A DNA stretch of 64,000 nt from Corynebacterium tuberculostearicum SK141. GTDB taxonomy: Bacteria; Actinomycetota; Actinomycetes; Mycobacteriales; Mycobacteriaceae. This document shows positions 32,939 to 42,326 of this stretch, one piece after another. The number at the start of each line of letters is the position of its first letter. Position 1 is the stretch's first letter. Made by a program: the position numbers and the translations under genes. The notes under the pieces were generated by a model. The model was not told where the DNA came from and did not search any database. It saw only the letters and a list, made by a program, of their open reading frames with translations. The DNA is taken from the NCBI RefSeq assembly GCF_000175635.1, contig NZ_ACVP01000027.1:1-64000 (forward strand), in the 5' to 3' direction.

Positions 32939-32975
32939 GCGGGCACAAAAAGCGTGGTTTGTATTTTGTGCCCGC
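32939..32975 (+). terminator. Hairpin after rne
   Basis: A perfect 12-bp stem GCGGGCACAAAA/TTTTGTGCCCGC with a 13-base loop. No T-run follows, so it may act as a weak terminator or stabilise the 3' end. Confidence 0.6.
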
Positions 32976-33153
32976 TACGGGGTAGTCTTTGACAGTCGCT
33001 GTTTAGTACTCACGGCGCTGGATCAGTCCGACACTCACTTGGTGAGCTGTGCGGGCATGTTCGCGCGGGAACTAAACGCAATGTGTAAGTGTCCATTCGG
33101 AACGCGGCCTCCCCGGTTGCTTCCGAGCGAGTTTAGATAAGGGGTAACCCTCT
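32976..33153 (+). other. Leader region of rplU-rpmA
   Basis: No gene is seen in these 178 bases. TTGACA at 32989-32994 is a perfect -35 hexamer, but no good -10 is at normal distance. GACACT and AGTGTC, and TTCGGA and TCCGAG-type segments, could pair, so a structured leader is possible. Confidence 0.4.
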
Positions 33154-33459
33154 ATGTACGCGATCGTCAAGACCGGCGGCAAGCAGTACAAGGTTGCTGA
33201 AGGTGACCTCGTCAAGGTCGAGAAGATCGAGGGTGAGCCAGGCTCTGCCGTAGCTCTCACCCCGGTTCTGCTCGTCGATGGCGCCGATGTTAAGTCCAAG
33301 GCTTCCGACTTGGAGAAGGTTTCTGTCTCCGCAGAAATCGTTGAGCAGGGTAAGGGCCCGAAGGTCGATATCCTGAAGTACAAGAACAAGACTGGTTACA
33401 AGAAGCGTCAGGGCCACCGTCAGCCTGTGACCACCTTGAAGATCACCGGTATCAAGTAA
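33154..33459 (+). CDS. rplU: 50S ribosomal protein L21
   Basis: A 101-residue large-subunit protein. The N-terminal [14 protein letters not shown] and the C-terminal [11 protein letters not shown] segment are textbook L21. A GATAAGGGG site precedes the ATG. It is 42 bases upstream of rpmA and surely cotranscribed with it. Confidence 0.98.
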   Translation: MYAIVKTGGKQYKVAEGDLVKVEKIEGEPGSAVALTPVLLVDGADVKSKASDLEKVSVSAEIVEQGKGPKVDILKYKNKTGYKKRQGHRQPVTTLKITGIK

Positions 33460-33501
33460 GCCTTAACCGGCTGTAATTATCCCTAAAGGAGGGAAAACCA
33501 C

Positions 33502-33780
33502 ATGGCACACAAGAAGGGTGCTTCCAGCTCCAGCAACGGTCGCGATTCCGAGTCCAAGCGTCTCGGTGTCAAGCGCTTCGGTGGTCAGCAGGTTAATGCC
33601 GGCGAGATCATCGTGCGTCAGCGCGGTACCAAGTTCCACCCAGGTGAGAACGTAGGTCGTGGCGGCGACGATACCCTGTTCGCGCTTGCAGCTGGCTCCG
33701 TTGAGTTCGGTATGAAGCGTGGCCGTCGTATGGTCAACATTGTTCCGGCTGAAGAGGTTGCTGCAGAAGCAACTGCCTAA
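33502..33780 (+). CDS. rpmA: 50S ribosomal protein L27
   Basis: A 92-residue protein of the peptidyl transferase region. It starts [16 protein letters not shown], without the Firmicutes cleavable leader, and contains [31 protein letters not shown] precedes the ATG. In other corynebacteria obgE normally follows directly; here a strong terminator and an 11-kb pilus island intervene. Confidence 0.98.
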   Translation: MAHKKGASSSSNGRDSESKRLGVKRFGGQQVNAGEIIVRQRGTKFHPGENVGRGGDDTLFALAAGSVEFGMKRGRRMVNIVPAEEVAAEATA

Positions 33781-33792
33781 CTAAGGCCGACT

Positions 33793-33855
33793 GAGAAAAT
33801 ATCCCCGAACAAGCTCTTACTTAAAGTGGGAGTGGTTCGGGGATATTCTCGTTTT
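33793..33855 (+). terminator. Terminator after rpmA
   Basis: GAGAAAATATCCCCGAAC pairs with GTTCGGGGATATTCTC (one bulge), followed by GTTTT. It marks the left edge of the pilus island. Confidence 0.88.
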
Positions 33856-34353
33856 ATAAGCGATCTTGGTTGTGGTGCTGCGAAGCCACAGACCGCTCCC
33901 TTCTTACGTCGGCTTTGGGGGAGGGCAAATAAACTGCCTTACCGATGTAGAGCTATAGGAATCTGGTAGGCGTCACCTAGGTGACACTGTGCCGCATATG
34001 CGAATACCAAGGAATGCAGTGGTTTCGGGGTAATCGAGCTATTGGAATAGCTATGGGTAATTTCGCTCAGAACGCTTCAAGTTTTGCTTCTCAAAAACCG
34101 ACTCGCATGCAGAGCCGTTCCTCCAACACGCCAGTGATGGAGCACTTGAAGGAATAGATTCTATGGGGCAATAAATTCCTTGATTTTAGCTGGACGGGAA
34201 CCCAAAAATTTCTTCATTTATCCTTGTCACACGGTTGGAAAGGTTTAATTTACCGAGTAACATACTTGAGGAATAGCGCTGAGATTGTGCGTTTATGCGG
34301 TAAACGGATCATATTGTTTTCGGCGGTTTTGTAACCGGAAGGATTACGCAAAT
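33856..34353. other. AT-rich intergenic region upstream of the pilus genes
   Basis: No convincing protein gene. One sampled 60-base line (34201) is 35 percent GC, against 62 percent in a sampled core-gene line (48001). It holds the palindrome GTCACCTAGGTGAC (33972-33985) and a 34-codon frame at 34053-34157 with a poor ribosome binding site, listed among the findings. Promoter elements for the surface protein must lie here, but no clear pair was found. Confidence 0.6.
33972..33985. promoter_or_regulatory. Perfect 14-bp palindrome upstream of the pilus cluster
   Basis: GTCACCTAGGTGAC is self-complementary and lies in the otherwise empty region before the pilus genes, so it is a possible regulator site. 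No known regulator is assigned. Confidence 0.4.
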
Positions 34354-37300
34354 ATGGCTTTTTCTGCCAATAGCCAGCATCGTTTCCATAGTCCGCTCAC
34401 CGTGCGGTTGATGGCCTGTGTAACGATCCTTTTAGTCGGGTTCGCGCTCCTAGTAGTGCCTCATAATGAGCCTCAGGCTGAGGCCGCTACTACCTCGACG
34501 ACCACTGGCTCGCCATTTGGGGACTGCGCCTTCCGAAAAGGAACCGGCGTAACCGAGCCATGGGCGAGCCAAATTTGTTGGTTGGATGTTAGCAACATGA
34601 CCACGCCTGGTCACAAGACCAGAAAGATTGGCGACTACACCATTGAATTTGATCTCTCGATTGCTGCTAAAGACTCGGCGACCAACTATACTGCGGAACC
34701 CAATCCTTCGTGGAACCTAGCCGTCTTTGGCAAGCCCGGCTTCTTTGAAAAAGAAAGTGAAGATCTCAAGGACGTCCTGCAAATGACGGGCGGCAACAAT
34801 AGCTTCACTAGGTTCACGTTGGATAACATAGTGGTCAAACGAGGGGAAAACTCTTCTCCCGTGTCGAATTATCGGTTCGCAGTCGCCGATGCGGAATCAA
34901 CCGGTGCGGGCGGTCCCGGTGAAATGATCAGCGTGGACGGAGGACAAGTAAGCGCACCCACCGAGCTCAAATCAGGAACCGGTGAGAAACGTGCCTGTGA
35001 ACTCAAATTTGGTGCGGGTACTGAACCAATAGAGAGGGAGTGGGGCTCAGCCGCCGATGGAAGGAGCCGCGGTTTTGTCTGCCATTCAAAGCAAACCGGC
35101 AGTCACGCTTCCTGGATCGTTGGAGTGGATAAACCGCAAAAAATGGAAATCAGCATGGGCTCTTTTCGTAACGGTACCCAAGCCGTCGCCATGGGCGTGG
35201 CATTGAGCCGAATCAATTTCGGTTCCGCCAAGGATTTCGCCCAAGTAGAATCCACGACCGAGGAAAAGCTGAGCGGTCAAACCCGAACTGCTAGCTATAC
35301 TCCGTTCCTACGTGACGGGAATGCGGATACCGATTTGCCGGCACCAGAAAATGGTTATACCACTGCGATGCGCAGGTTGGACACGACGGGTACTGCGCAG
35401 GACCGGCTTGGCTTTCGGTCGCAGACTAATCCAAAGGACAAGGCATTCGATCGGTATGACCCCGTATGGACCTGTACGCTTAAATCCTCCGAGGGAGCTA
35501 GTGAGACCAAGGTAATTAAAGGGGGTAGCGTTCCTGATGGGTACTCTCTTGAAAAAGATACTGCGAGTGGAACGTCTCGGCTGCTGTTGCCTTCAAGCGA
35601 AACAAGACAACCTAATTGTAGCGTTGTTTGGAAGTCAAAATTTAAGCCCGCTTCTTTGACCTTGGGCAAGAACGTAGAAGGTTCAGCTGCGAACTTTAGT
35701 GATGTGCAGCTACAAAAATTTACGCTGCATTATAAGTGCACTGCACCTGCTGGGTTCACGACTGCATACCCAGACATCAAGCTGGAAGATGACGTACAGC
35801 TCGAGCGTGGTACAAACACCGTAATCGACCGATTGCCTCAGGGCGCTAGTTGTACTGTAACTGAGAAGTTGACGGATGGTGGTCAACCCGGTGCAGGGAT
35901 CGATTTCAGCCTGTCTTGGAATGGGCAACAGGCAACAGGAAATATTAATAGCCCCGTAAACGTCGATCTTAGCCCCGCAGCAGGAGACACCAGTGGTGTT
36001 GTTGCGGGTTCAGCAAAAGCCTTAAATAAGTATGACTATCAAAAAGCTTCGCTGAAACTGAGCAAGCACATTTTGGGAAAGCCTGTCAGCGACGGGAAGG
36101 TAGGGGGAACCTACCGATTCGGCGTGCGGTGTGAGGGCACCAATTTGGGGCAGCGAGAAGTCTCCTTTGATCTGAGTAAATCCAACCCCACCAACGCAGT
36201 GACGATTCCGGATCTTCCAGTGGGGCGCGACTGCGTCTTAACCCCGTTGACTGACCTTACTGAGCAGCAACGCCAAATGATCAAACTGGATAAGCGCGAC
36301 GGTTCCCTAAACGGCCAGCACCTTGATCCTGATGGAAACAATGGCTTTCACTTCACCTTGGATAAGCAAGGCGATACAAAGGAACTACACTTCGAAACCA
36401 GCTATTCCTATTTAACTTCGCCTCTAGTTATCCGCAAAGAGATAACAGGTTTGGCCGCGGGTAACGACGAGCTAAAGGCATTAAACTTTGATATCAATTA
36501 TCGTTGCTCTGCTGAGGGACAAACCGTAAGTGAGGGTAGTACTACAATCACCGCAGAGGATGGCGAAAAGAGCGTCGGCGAAGTACGAATCGGCGCAGAT
36601 TGTTTAGTCTGGGAAAATGAACCAGGAGATACCACCACTACGCACTTTCAAGGTGCTAAGGTTCGCGCCTCGGATGCTAGCGACAAGGTAACGGAACTGG
36701 ATAATTCCGACGCAAAAACTCAAAAAATAACCACTATTCGCAAGGCTTCTGGCACAGACCGCAACCTTGTGACGGTTTCAAACATCTACGATCCAAAACT
36801 GGGAACCGTGGACCTGCATAAGGTTGTAGATTCACAGGTCGAGGGTGTTCTACCCGATTCCTATACTTTCACGTATCGATGTGGAACCCGAAACATTGCG
36901 GGAGATAACGGTAAGGTTCTGCCTGTTGAGCTAAGCGGTAAAGTAGTCGTGCCAGGTGATGGAACGATGCGGTTGGAATCTGATGATCCCGACCTTGCCT
37001 CGAAGCTAAATAGCCAAGATGGAAAGTTGGGTGTTCCCTACGGCAATGACTGCACCTTCACTGAAGAGACACCAAATGTTGCTGGTGGAATTATCTTCAG
37101 CACAGATGTTGATAGCGCAAAGACAACGGTCAACGCCGAGAACAATACCGCAACGGTAACCAATAAATTCACCGCTGCCGGAAAAGGCCTTACGGTTTCC
37201 TTGCGTACCGGCGGGCGGAGCACTCTTGCGCCTGAATCGTTGTCGTATTCATTGCGTTGTGACAATGGCTATACCACCAATTTTGACCTTAAATCCGGCG

Positions 37301-40266
37301 ATCAGGTAGTCATTCCTGCCCAGAAAGTTCCGAAGGGCACTAATTGCTCGCTAAAAGAGTCTGGTGACTCAAATAAACGAACCTCTGAAAGCGGCAACGA
37401 ATATCCGATTCGCAATGATTCAGAATACTTGTACGCCGCAGACGATAATGAAGGTAACGATATTGGCGACGGGGCACAGTTCACTATTGGGGACCAATCA
37501 ACCATGGATGTGCATCATCACTATGACTTCATCCAAGCTTCGGTTGAGGACTCCAAGCAGGTGGAGTTTAACGACCCTGATTCCTTGATCTCTGATGCAC
37601 GCCGCAAAATTAAGTCGGAGCGTATCTTCCCTGTCGAACTGAAATGTACTAACCCAGATGGCTCCGCAGGCATTGACGTCACAACGACCGTTCAACAAGG
37701 ACGGCCAAGCGAACCTATTCAGGTCAACGTGGGCTCCGACTGTACTGCCTCAGAGGGAGAAACAACCACAGCGGTGGGCATCACCCTGGACAAGTCGATT
37801 AACGTCAACGGAACCCCCACAGAGGGAGGAACGGCGAAGTTTACTGTAGGCAATTCAGATAGTGTCGACGTAACCTTCGTAAATACCTATTCCCGTCGAA
37901 CCACGTATATTGAGCTCAGCAAAAAGGCAATTTTGCCGAGCGACAGCATTCGTGATCAGTACAAGAATGCCAATAAGGATCTGCAGGATGCGCTTTATGA
38001 TCACCATTTTGATCTAGTATGCCGTGATCCGGAAACGGGAGACGAGGCAGTACTGCAGAGCCAAAGCGGATCCATTAAGGGCGAAGGCAAGACTACCTTC
38101 ACCGGTGTCCCGGTGGGTGCGGATTGCCAAATTACTGGTGACCACTTTGGCTCCCTAAAGCTGACCATGAACGATGGCAGCGATGATCTAAATGCGTACT
38201 TACGGCCCGCGTATATTGACTGGGTGGTGGATAGGCAAGGTGGAAACGCTTACCCAGATCAGAAGCTGGATAATGAAAAGACAACCTCGCCAGCATTCCT
38301 TACTGTGGATGAACCGAATGACAATAAGATTCGTCTCGACAACCACTATGAGTACGAAACCTCAAAGGTAAAGATCAGTAAGGATCTAGTAGGCAAAGAT
38401 GGCAACCTGAAGGAAATTCCGGAGGATTATCCTTTCAATTTCACTATGCAGTGCAAGGCCATTGGCTATCAGACAAATAATATTGGTGAGACCTCTTTTA
38501 TTCCAGAGAAGCTGCGTCCGCAGTCGAGTTATATCTTGCCGTCGACGTTGAAGAAATCGGAGTTTAACGGCACTGGTTCAAACGGTGATGAGTCCATATT
38601 GTCCTTCGCTTCGGACGAAGCTATCGTGCCTGCTGGTTCGTACTGCAGGTTCGCTGAAGAAGAGAGCTCTAGCACTCCGCAGACTTTGCGGATTACACCA
38701 GACGAGCGAACCGTGACTGCGTATGCGCCAGCCCCAGACGCAAGTGACGTTCAGGACCTGCATTTTGTCAATCGCGTTGAGCGACGGACTGCTCCAGTGA
38801 AACTAGTCTTGAGTAACTTTGGTTACCTGGTGGGTGCCGATTCCCAAGGATATGAAGCTAATGTTGTGTGCAAGGATCCCGCTGACTCGGCGGCCTCTCA
38901 ACAATTCCCACTAGCTTCTGTTGCTGCTACAGAGCTTTCCCAATCGGACCAGGCCCCGGCAAATGGCCAAACTATGGACCTGCCAGTGGGCGTTGACTGT
39001 GAACTGGAGCTCAGCGGTCCGGCACTACAACCCCGCGGCGAACTTGAGGTGACGAACGGCGAACGAACCCCGTTGACTCAGTACACCAAATGGTCGCAAG
39101 GCGAGCGTGAGGGTGCACGAGGATTGCTTTCGGATATTCCTTCCGAAGACGTATCTGCCGAAAACAAGAACCTCAAGTACTCTTTCGCTACGGCTGGAAA
39201 TCTTCCTTCGGATAAGACGGAGCTAGTAATCGGTGTGGATATTTACCACCCTAGGGCTCATTATGATGCCACCTTTACCAAGACTACAGATGGGGCCGTG
39301 GGCAAGGATGCTACTTTCCGGTTCGAGCACTCGTGTAGTGATCCAGCGTTGAGCGATTCTTCGCAGAGCAACGCTTTCACGCTTAAGGCAGGACAAAGTT
39401 ATACGATAAAAAACATTCCGGTGAACAGTCCTTGCACCGTTAATGAAGTAGATGACGGTGTGAAGAACAATGACTCGATTTTCCATATTTCGCAGCATGG
39501 CGATTTGGTTGAAGCAGATACTGAACACTCTGCGGCTATTCCTGGCAACCCTAAGGAAAATGGTTCTGAGCCGATCCGACCGGTATCGTTCACGGTTCGG
39601 CCGGTGACAGACGGGAAAGATACTTCCCGCTCTGGTGACCGTTGGACGCTGACCGCCAATAATAAATTCGCGGGCATAAGCGTCACGAAGTCGATTGAGG
39701 GCACGCCTTTGGGCAACCTAACCGGCGATCTTTTTGGAACCACCTTGTTGCCTGCTGAGGCCGAGAAGATGAGTATGTCTTACGAGGTAGCCAATGATGG
39801 CGCGTATGATCTGTCCGACTTCCGAATCCAAGATGCTTCTCTTGCAGGACTAACCCTGGTTAAGGACGGCACATCGGTAGAATTAGGCGAAGATGGAGTC
39901 GTTCCGTCGAGCGTATGCGCACCGTCACAGTCCCTGGCTAGGGGAGAATCTTTCACTTGCTCCTTCGACGTTGTAATCCCAGCAGACAAGGACGAGACCT
40001 ATCGCTATCCGGATTCAGGCCAGCCTGAAGTTAAGGTGACCGCGCAGGCCTCTGAGGACGGACATCAGTTCACTACCTCAGCTAGTGATTCTCACGGAGC
40101 GCTTCGACCTTCTGGGCTCATCGGAGGTCTACTGCCAGAAACCGGAATGCAGACCTTGGTGTGGGTACTGGTACTTGGGTTGATCCTCTTAGGCTTCGGC
40201 TTGTGGCGCTATCTACGTCGTCCAGATGAAGATGGCGAAGAAGATCGTCCAACCGTTCAAGATTAA
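34354..40266 (+). CDS. Giant LPXTG surface protein with DUF5979-like repeats, probable pilus tip adhesin
   Basis: A 1970-residue secreted, wall-anchored protein. It has a signal peptide (hydrophobic core about residues 24-39, AEA cleavage region), an N-terminal domain of about 350 residues with Cys pairs (FGDCAF, SQICWLDVSN), and a domain resembling fimbrial isopeptide-type folds. About ten repeats of roughly 120-155 residues follow, each with one Cys in a YxC-type strand and one in a VGxxC-type turn. The sorting signal is LPETG at 1927-1931 plus membrane helix and charged tail. No vWA/MIDAS motif typical of Spa tip pilins was seen. GGAAGGA precedes the ATG; an in-frame GTG at 34285 would place 23 residues before the signal peptide. 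Confidence 0.9.
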   Translation: MAFSANSQHRFHSPLTVRLMACVTILLVGFALLVVPHNEPQAEAATTSTTTGSPFGDCAFRKGTGVTEPWASQICWLDVSNMTTPGHKTRKIGDYTIEFDLSIAAKDSATNYTAEPNPSWNLAVFGKPGFFEKESEDLKDVLQMTGGNNSFTRFTLDNIVVKRGENSSPVSNYRFAVADAESTGAGGPGEMISVDGGQVSAPTELKSGTGEKRACELKFGAGTEPIEREWGSAADGRSRGFVCHSKQTGSHASWIVGVDKPQKMEISMGSFRNGTQAVAMGVALSRINFGSAKDFAQVESTTEEKLSGQTRTASYTPFLRDGNADTDLPAPENGYTTAMRRLDTTGTAQDRLGFRSQTNPKDKAFDRYDPVWTCTLKSSEGASETKVIKGGSVPDGYSLEKDTASGTSRLLLPSSETRQPNCSVVWKSKFKPASLTLGKNVEGSAANFSDVQLQKFTLHYKCTAPAGFTTAYPDIKLEDDVQLERGTNTVIDRLPQGASCTVTEKLTDGGQPGAGIDFSLSWNGQQATGNINSPVNVDLSPAAGDTSGVVAGSAKALNKYDYQKASLKLSKHILGKPVSDGKVGGTYRFGVRCEGTNLGQREVSFDLSKSNPTNAVTIPDLPVGRDCVLTPLTDLTEQQRQMIKLDKRDGSLNGQHLDPDGNNGFHFTLDKQGDTKELHFETSYSYLTSPLVIRKEITGLAAGNDELKALNFDINYRCSAEGQTVSEGSTTITAEDGEKSVGEVRIGADCLVWENEPGDTTTTHFQGAKVRASDASDKVTELDNSDAKTQKITTIRKASGTDRNLVTVSNIYDPKLGTVDLHKVVDSQVEGVLPDSYTFTYRCGTRNIAGDNGKVLPVELSGKVVVPGDGTMRLESDDPDLASKLNSQDGKLGVPYGNDCTFTEETPNVAGGIIFSTDVDSAKTTVNAENNTATVTNKFTAAGKGLTVSLRTGGRSTLAPESLSYSLRCDNGYTTNFDLKSGDQVVIPAQKVPKGTNCSLKESGDSNKRTSESGNEYPIRNDSEYLYAADDNEGNDIGDGAQFTIGDQSTMDVHHHYDFIQASVEDSKQVEFNDPDSLISDARRKIKSERIFPVELKCTNPDGSAGIDVTTTVQQGRPSEPIQVNVGSDCTASEGETTTAVGITLDKSINVNGTPTEGGTAKFTVGNSDSVDVTFVNTYSRRTTYIELSKKAILPSDSIRDQYKNANKDLQDALYDHHFDLVCRDPETGDEAVLQSQSGSIKGEGKTTFTGVPVGADCQITGDHFGSLKLTMNDGSDDLNAYLRPAYIDWVVDRQGGNAYPDQKLDNEKTTSPAFLTVDEPNDNKIRLDNHYEYETSKVKISKDLVGKDGNLKEIPEDYPFNFTMQCKAIGYQTNNIGETSFIPEKLRPQSSYILPSTLKKSEFNGTGSNGDESILSFASDEAIVPAGSYCRFAEEESSSTPQTLRITPDERTVTAYAPAPDASDVQDLHFVNRVERRTAPVKLVLSNFGYLVGADSQGYEANVVCKDPADSAASQQFPLASVAATELSQSDQAPANGQTMDLPVGVDCELELSGPALQPRGELEVTNGERTPLTQYTKWSQGEREGARGLLSDIPSEDVSAENKNLKYSFATAGNLPSDKTELVIGVDIYHPRAHYDATFTKTTDGAVGKDATFRFEHSCSDPALSDSSQSNAFTLKAGQSYTIKNIPVNSPCTVNEVDDGVKNNDSIFHISQHGDLVEADTEHSAAIPGNPKENGSEPIRPVSFTVRPVTDGKDTSRSGDRWTLTANNKFAGISVTKSIEGTPLGNLTGDLFGTTLLPAEAEKMSMSYEVANDGAYDLSDFRIQDASLAGLTLVKDGTSVELGEDGVVPSSVCAPSQSLARGESFTCSFDVVIPADKDETYRYPDSGQPEVKVTAQASEDGHQFTTSASDSHGALRPSGLIGGLLPETGMQTLVWVLVLGLILLGFGLWRYLRRPDEDGEEDRPTVQD

Positions 40267-40275
40267 AGCGCCGCG

Positions 40276-40316
40276 CACTGTTCCTGCTCCTTGAAATAAA
40301 AGGGGCGGGAACAGTG
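40276..40316 (+). terminator. Hairpin after the giant surface protein gene
   Basis: A 15-bp stem CACTGTTCCTGCTCC/GGGGCGGGAACAGTG (two G-U pairs) with an 11-base loop. No T-run follows, so the call as terminator is tentative. Confidence 0.5.
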
Positions 40317-40712
40317 GGGCAGGGTCCGCAGAGAATGCGCAGCGCTTTTCGGTATATGAACGGCTAGAGCGCGTGTTTTATAGCCGCGAGATTTCGCGGC
40401 GATTAGAGCCGAATTTCGGTTAATAGCAGTCCTATTTAAGGAGGATTAGTTTGCAAGAAAACTAAAATATGACCCAAAACTTTGCCGGCGGGAGGAGCTT
40501 CGCAATAAGTATCTCCATGGGTAGTAGCGCCCGTGCGAGGATCTGGAATTAGTATTTGTTAGATACTATTTTGCGATGCTTGGATTTAATGGTTCTTCCG
40601 CTTGTGCTGGGGTTATGTATTCACATATACTCTGTTCAGAATTTCCTTCACTCAACTCTGTCGGCTCATTTGGAAAAGTCGAAATGGGTATTAACGAGAG
40701 GACAACCCTTAT
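40317..40712. other. Leader region upstream of the major pilin gene
   Basis: No convincing gene. It contains a perfect 7-bp hairpin GCCGCGA/TCGCGGC (40383-40400) and a strong AAGGAGG (40438-40444) followed by a four-codon TTG frame. A 27-codon frame lies at 40469-40552. The long leader suggests separate and possibly post-transcriptional control of the pilin. Confidence 0.5.
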
Positions 40713-42209
40713 ATGTCTCGTATTGTTTCCAAGACTTTCGCTATTGCACTCGCCGCCGGATTGGCCGCTGCTAGCCCTGCGGCATTTGCTGCACCTGGCG
40801 ACACCACAACTGCTGCCGCTCCTTCTGCTTCGGCCCGCCAAACCATTGATGCCAAAGCAACGGGTTCCCTTACGATTGACAAGCGTAGTGGTGAAGTAGG
40901 CTCCGAGGACAAGCTCGAGGGCATGAAGTTCAAGATCGAGAAAGTTCAAATGGACAATACTCTCGATACCGCTGCAGGCTGGAAGGAAGCCGGAGATAAA
41001 GTCGCTGCAGGTCCCGGCGACGCAACGATTGACGCTGGATTTCAGGCTAAGGAGCTGACCACCGATGGAAGCGGCACCGCTAAGTTTGATGGTCTTCCAG
41101 TAGGCCTGTACAAGGTTACTGAGCTTCCAGTAGAAGGCTCCAAGTACACCGTTGGTTCGCCGTTCTTGGTCACTATTCCTATGACCCAAGAAGACGGATC
41201 TATTAACTACAATCCGACTGTATCGCCAAAGAACCAGCTCATTCAGCCAAAGAAGACTTCCACTAATAACAATGCCAACGTGGGAGATAATATTGGCTAC
41301 ACCATCACCGCACCGGTGCCCGCTGGCGACGTTGATAAAAATGGTGCACGTACCCTGCCTAAGCTGCAGGTGACGGATGACCTGTCCGAATATCTTGAGT
41401 ACGCAAGCACTGCAGACCAAGTTTCCGTTGCAGTCAAGGGCGTCGATCTTGTTCGTGGCGAAGACTACACTGTACAGATTTCTGGGAAGAATCTGACGGT
41501 CGATTTCACGGATTCGGGACTTCAAAAGCTGGCGCAGGCGCGAGCTGACCAGCCAGATTTGGCAGTGGAGATTAAGTTCGATGCGAAAGTTGTGAAAATT
41601 CCAGCCAATGGTCAGATCACCAACACCGCTGTTGAGCATATCAACGGAAATGACATCAATACCTCGCCGACTGATAAAACAGACGGTCCGACGGTCACCC
41701 ACTACAACGATGTTTCCATTACTAAGAACCTGAATGGTAATCCTACCGAAGACGGTAAAAATGGTGACGGCGCTGAATTTCAGGTCTTTGAATGTACCGA
41801 ACAAAGTGGAAAGTGGACGGTAGCTGATGGTGCTGCCCCGATTAAGGGCGCCAACGCCGAAGGCACAGCTGCTGCGGACGCCACTCTTAAGGCTGTAGGT
41901 GCCGATCAGACCAAGGCAGCGGTAGCAGACGGCTACTTCCTGCAATTTGATCCGGAGAAGGATTACTGTGCGGTTGAGACTAAGGCACCGGCAGGCTATC
42001 TGGTGAACCCAGACCCACAGCACCTGACGGCTTCGCAGGACAAACGTGATGAGCGTGTCATCTTTACCGCTACTGTGGATGACGTGAAGGATAATATCTG
42101 GGGCAAGCTCCCGGCCACCGGTATGCGCACTATGTTGATTATCTTGGGCCTTGGCGCCCTCCTGTTCATCGGTGGTGCTGCTTATCAGCTGAAGCGTCGT
42201 AACGCTTAG
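40713..42209 (+). CDS. Major pilin (SpaA/SpaH-type), LPXTG-anchored
   Basis: A 498-residue shaft subunit polymerised by the class C sortase. The signal peptide ends at about AFAAPG. The pilin motif YNPTVSPKNQ supplies the cross-linking Lys173. Two or three Ig-like (CnaB/D1-type) domains follow. The E-box YCAVETKAPAGY has Glu422, expected to form an intramolecular isopeptide bond. The sorting signal is LPATG at 466-470, followed by a hydrophobic helix and KRRNA. GAGAGG lies upstream of the ATG. It lies between the giant tip-like protein and the basal pilin. Confidence 0.94.
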   Translation: MSRIVSKTFAIALAAGLAAASPAAFAAPGDTTTAAAPSASARQTIDAKATGSLTIDKRSGEVGSEDKLEGMKFKIEKVQMDNTLDTAAGWKEAGDKVAAGPGDATIDAGFQAKELTTDGSGTAKFDGLPVGLYKVTELPVEGSKYTVGSPFLVTIPMTQEDGSINYNPTVSPKNQLIQPKKTSTNNNANVGDNIGYTITAPVPAGDVDKNGARTLPKLQVTDDLSEYLEYASTADQVSVAVKGVDLVRGEDYTVQISGKNLTVDFTDSGLQKLAQARADQPDLAVEIKFDAKVVKIPANGQITNTAVEHINGNDINTSPTDKTDGPTVTHYNDVSITKNLNGNPTEDGKNGDGAEFQVFECTEQSGKWTVADGAAPIKGANAEGTAAADATLKAVGADQTKAAVADGYFLQFDPEKDYCAVETKAPAGYLVNPDPQHLTASQDKRDERVIFTATVDDVKDNIWGKLPATGMRTMLIILGLGALLFIGGAAYQLKRRNA

Positions 42210-42233
42210 CCTGCGATTATTGTCTATTCCGGC

Positions 42234-42264
42234 GCGGCCTAGAGTCGGCGTCGGAATAGTTTTT
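42234..42264 (+). terminator. Terminator between major pilin and basal pilin genes
   Basis: A 12-bp stem CTATTCCGGCGC/GCGTCGGAATAG (one G-U pair) followed by TTTTT. Inside a pilus operon it would lower expression of basal pilin and sortase relative to the major pilin. Confidence 0.8.
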
Positions 42265-42326
42265 GAGCAGCAAGGGCTCGTGGCTAGGCGTGCCCTTGGA
42301 TGCCCTGTCGAAGGAAGGTCTTGAAG

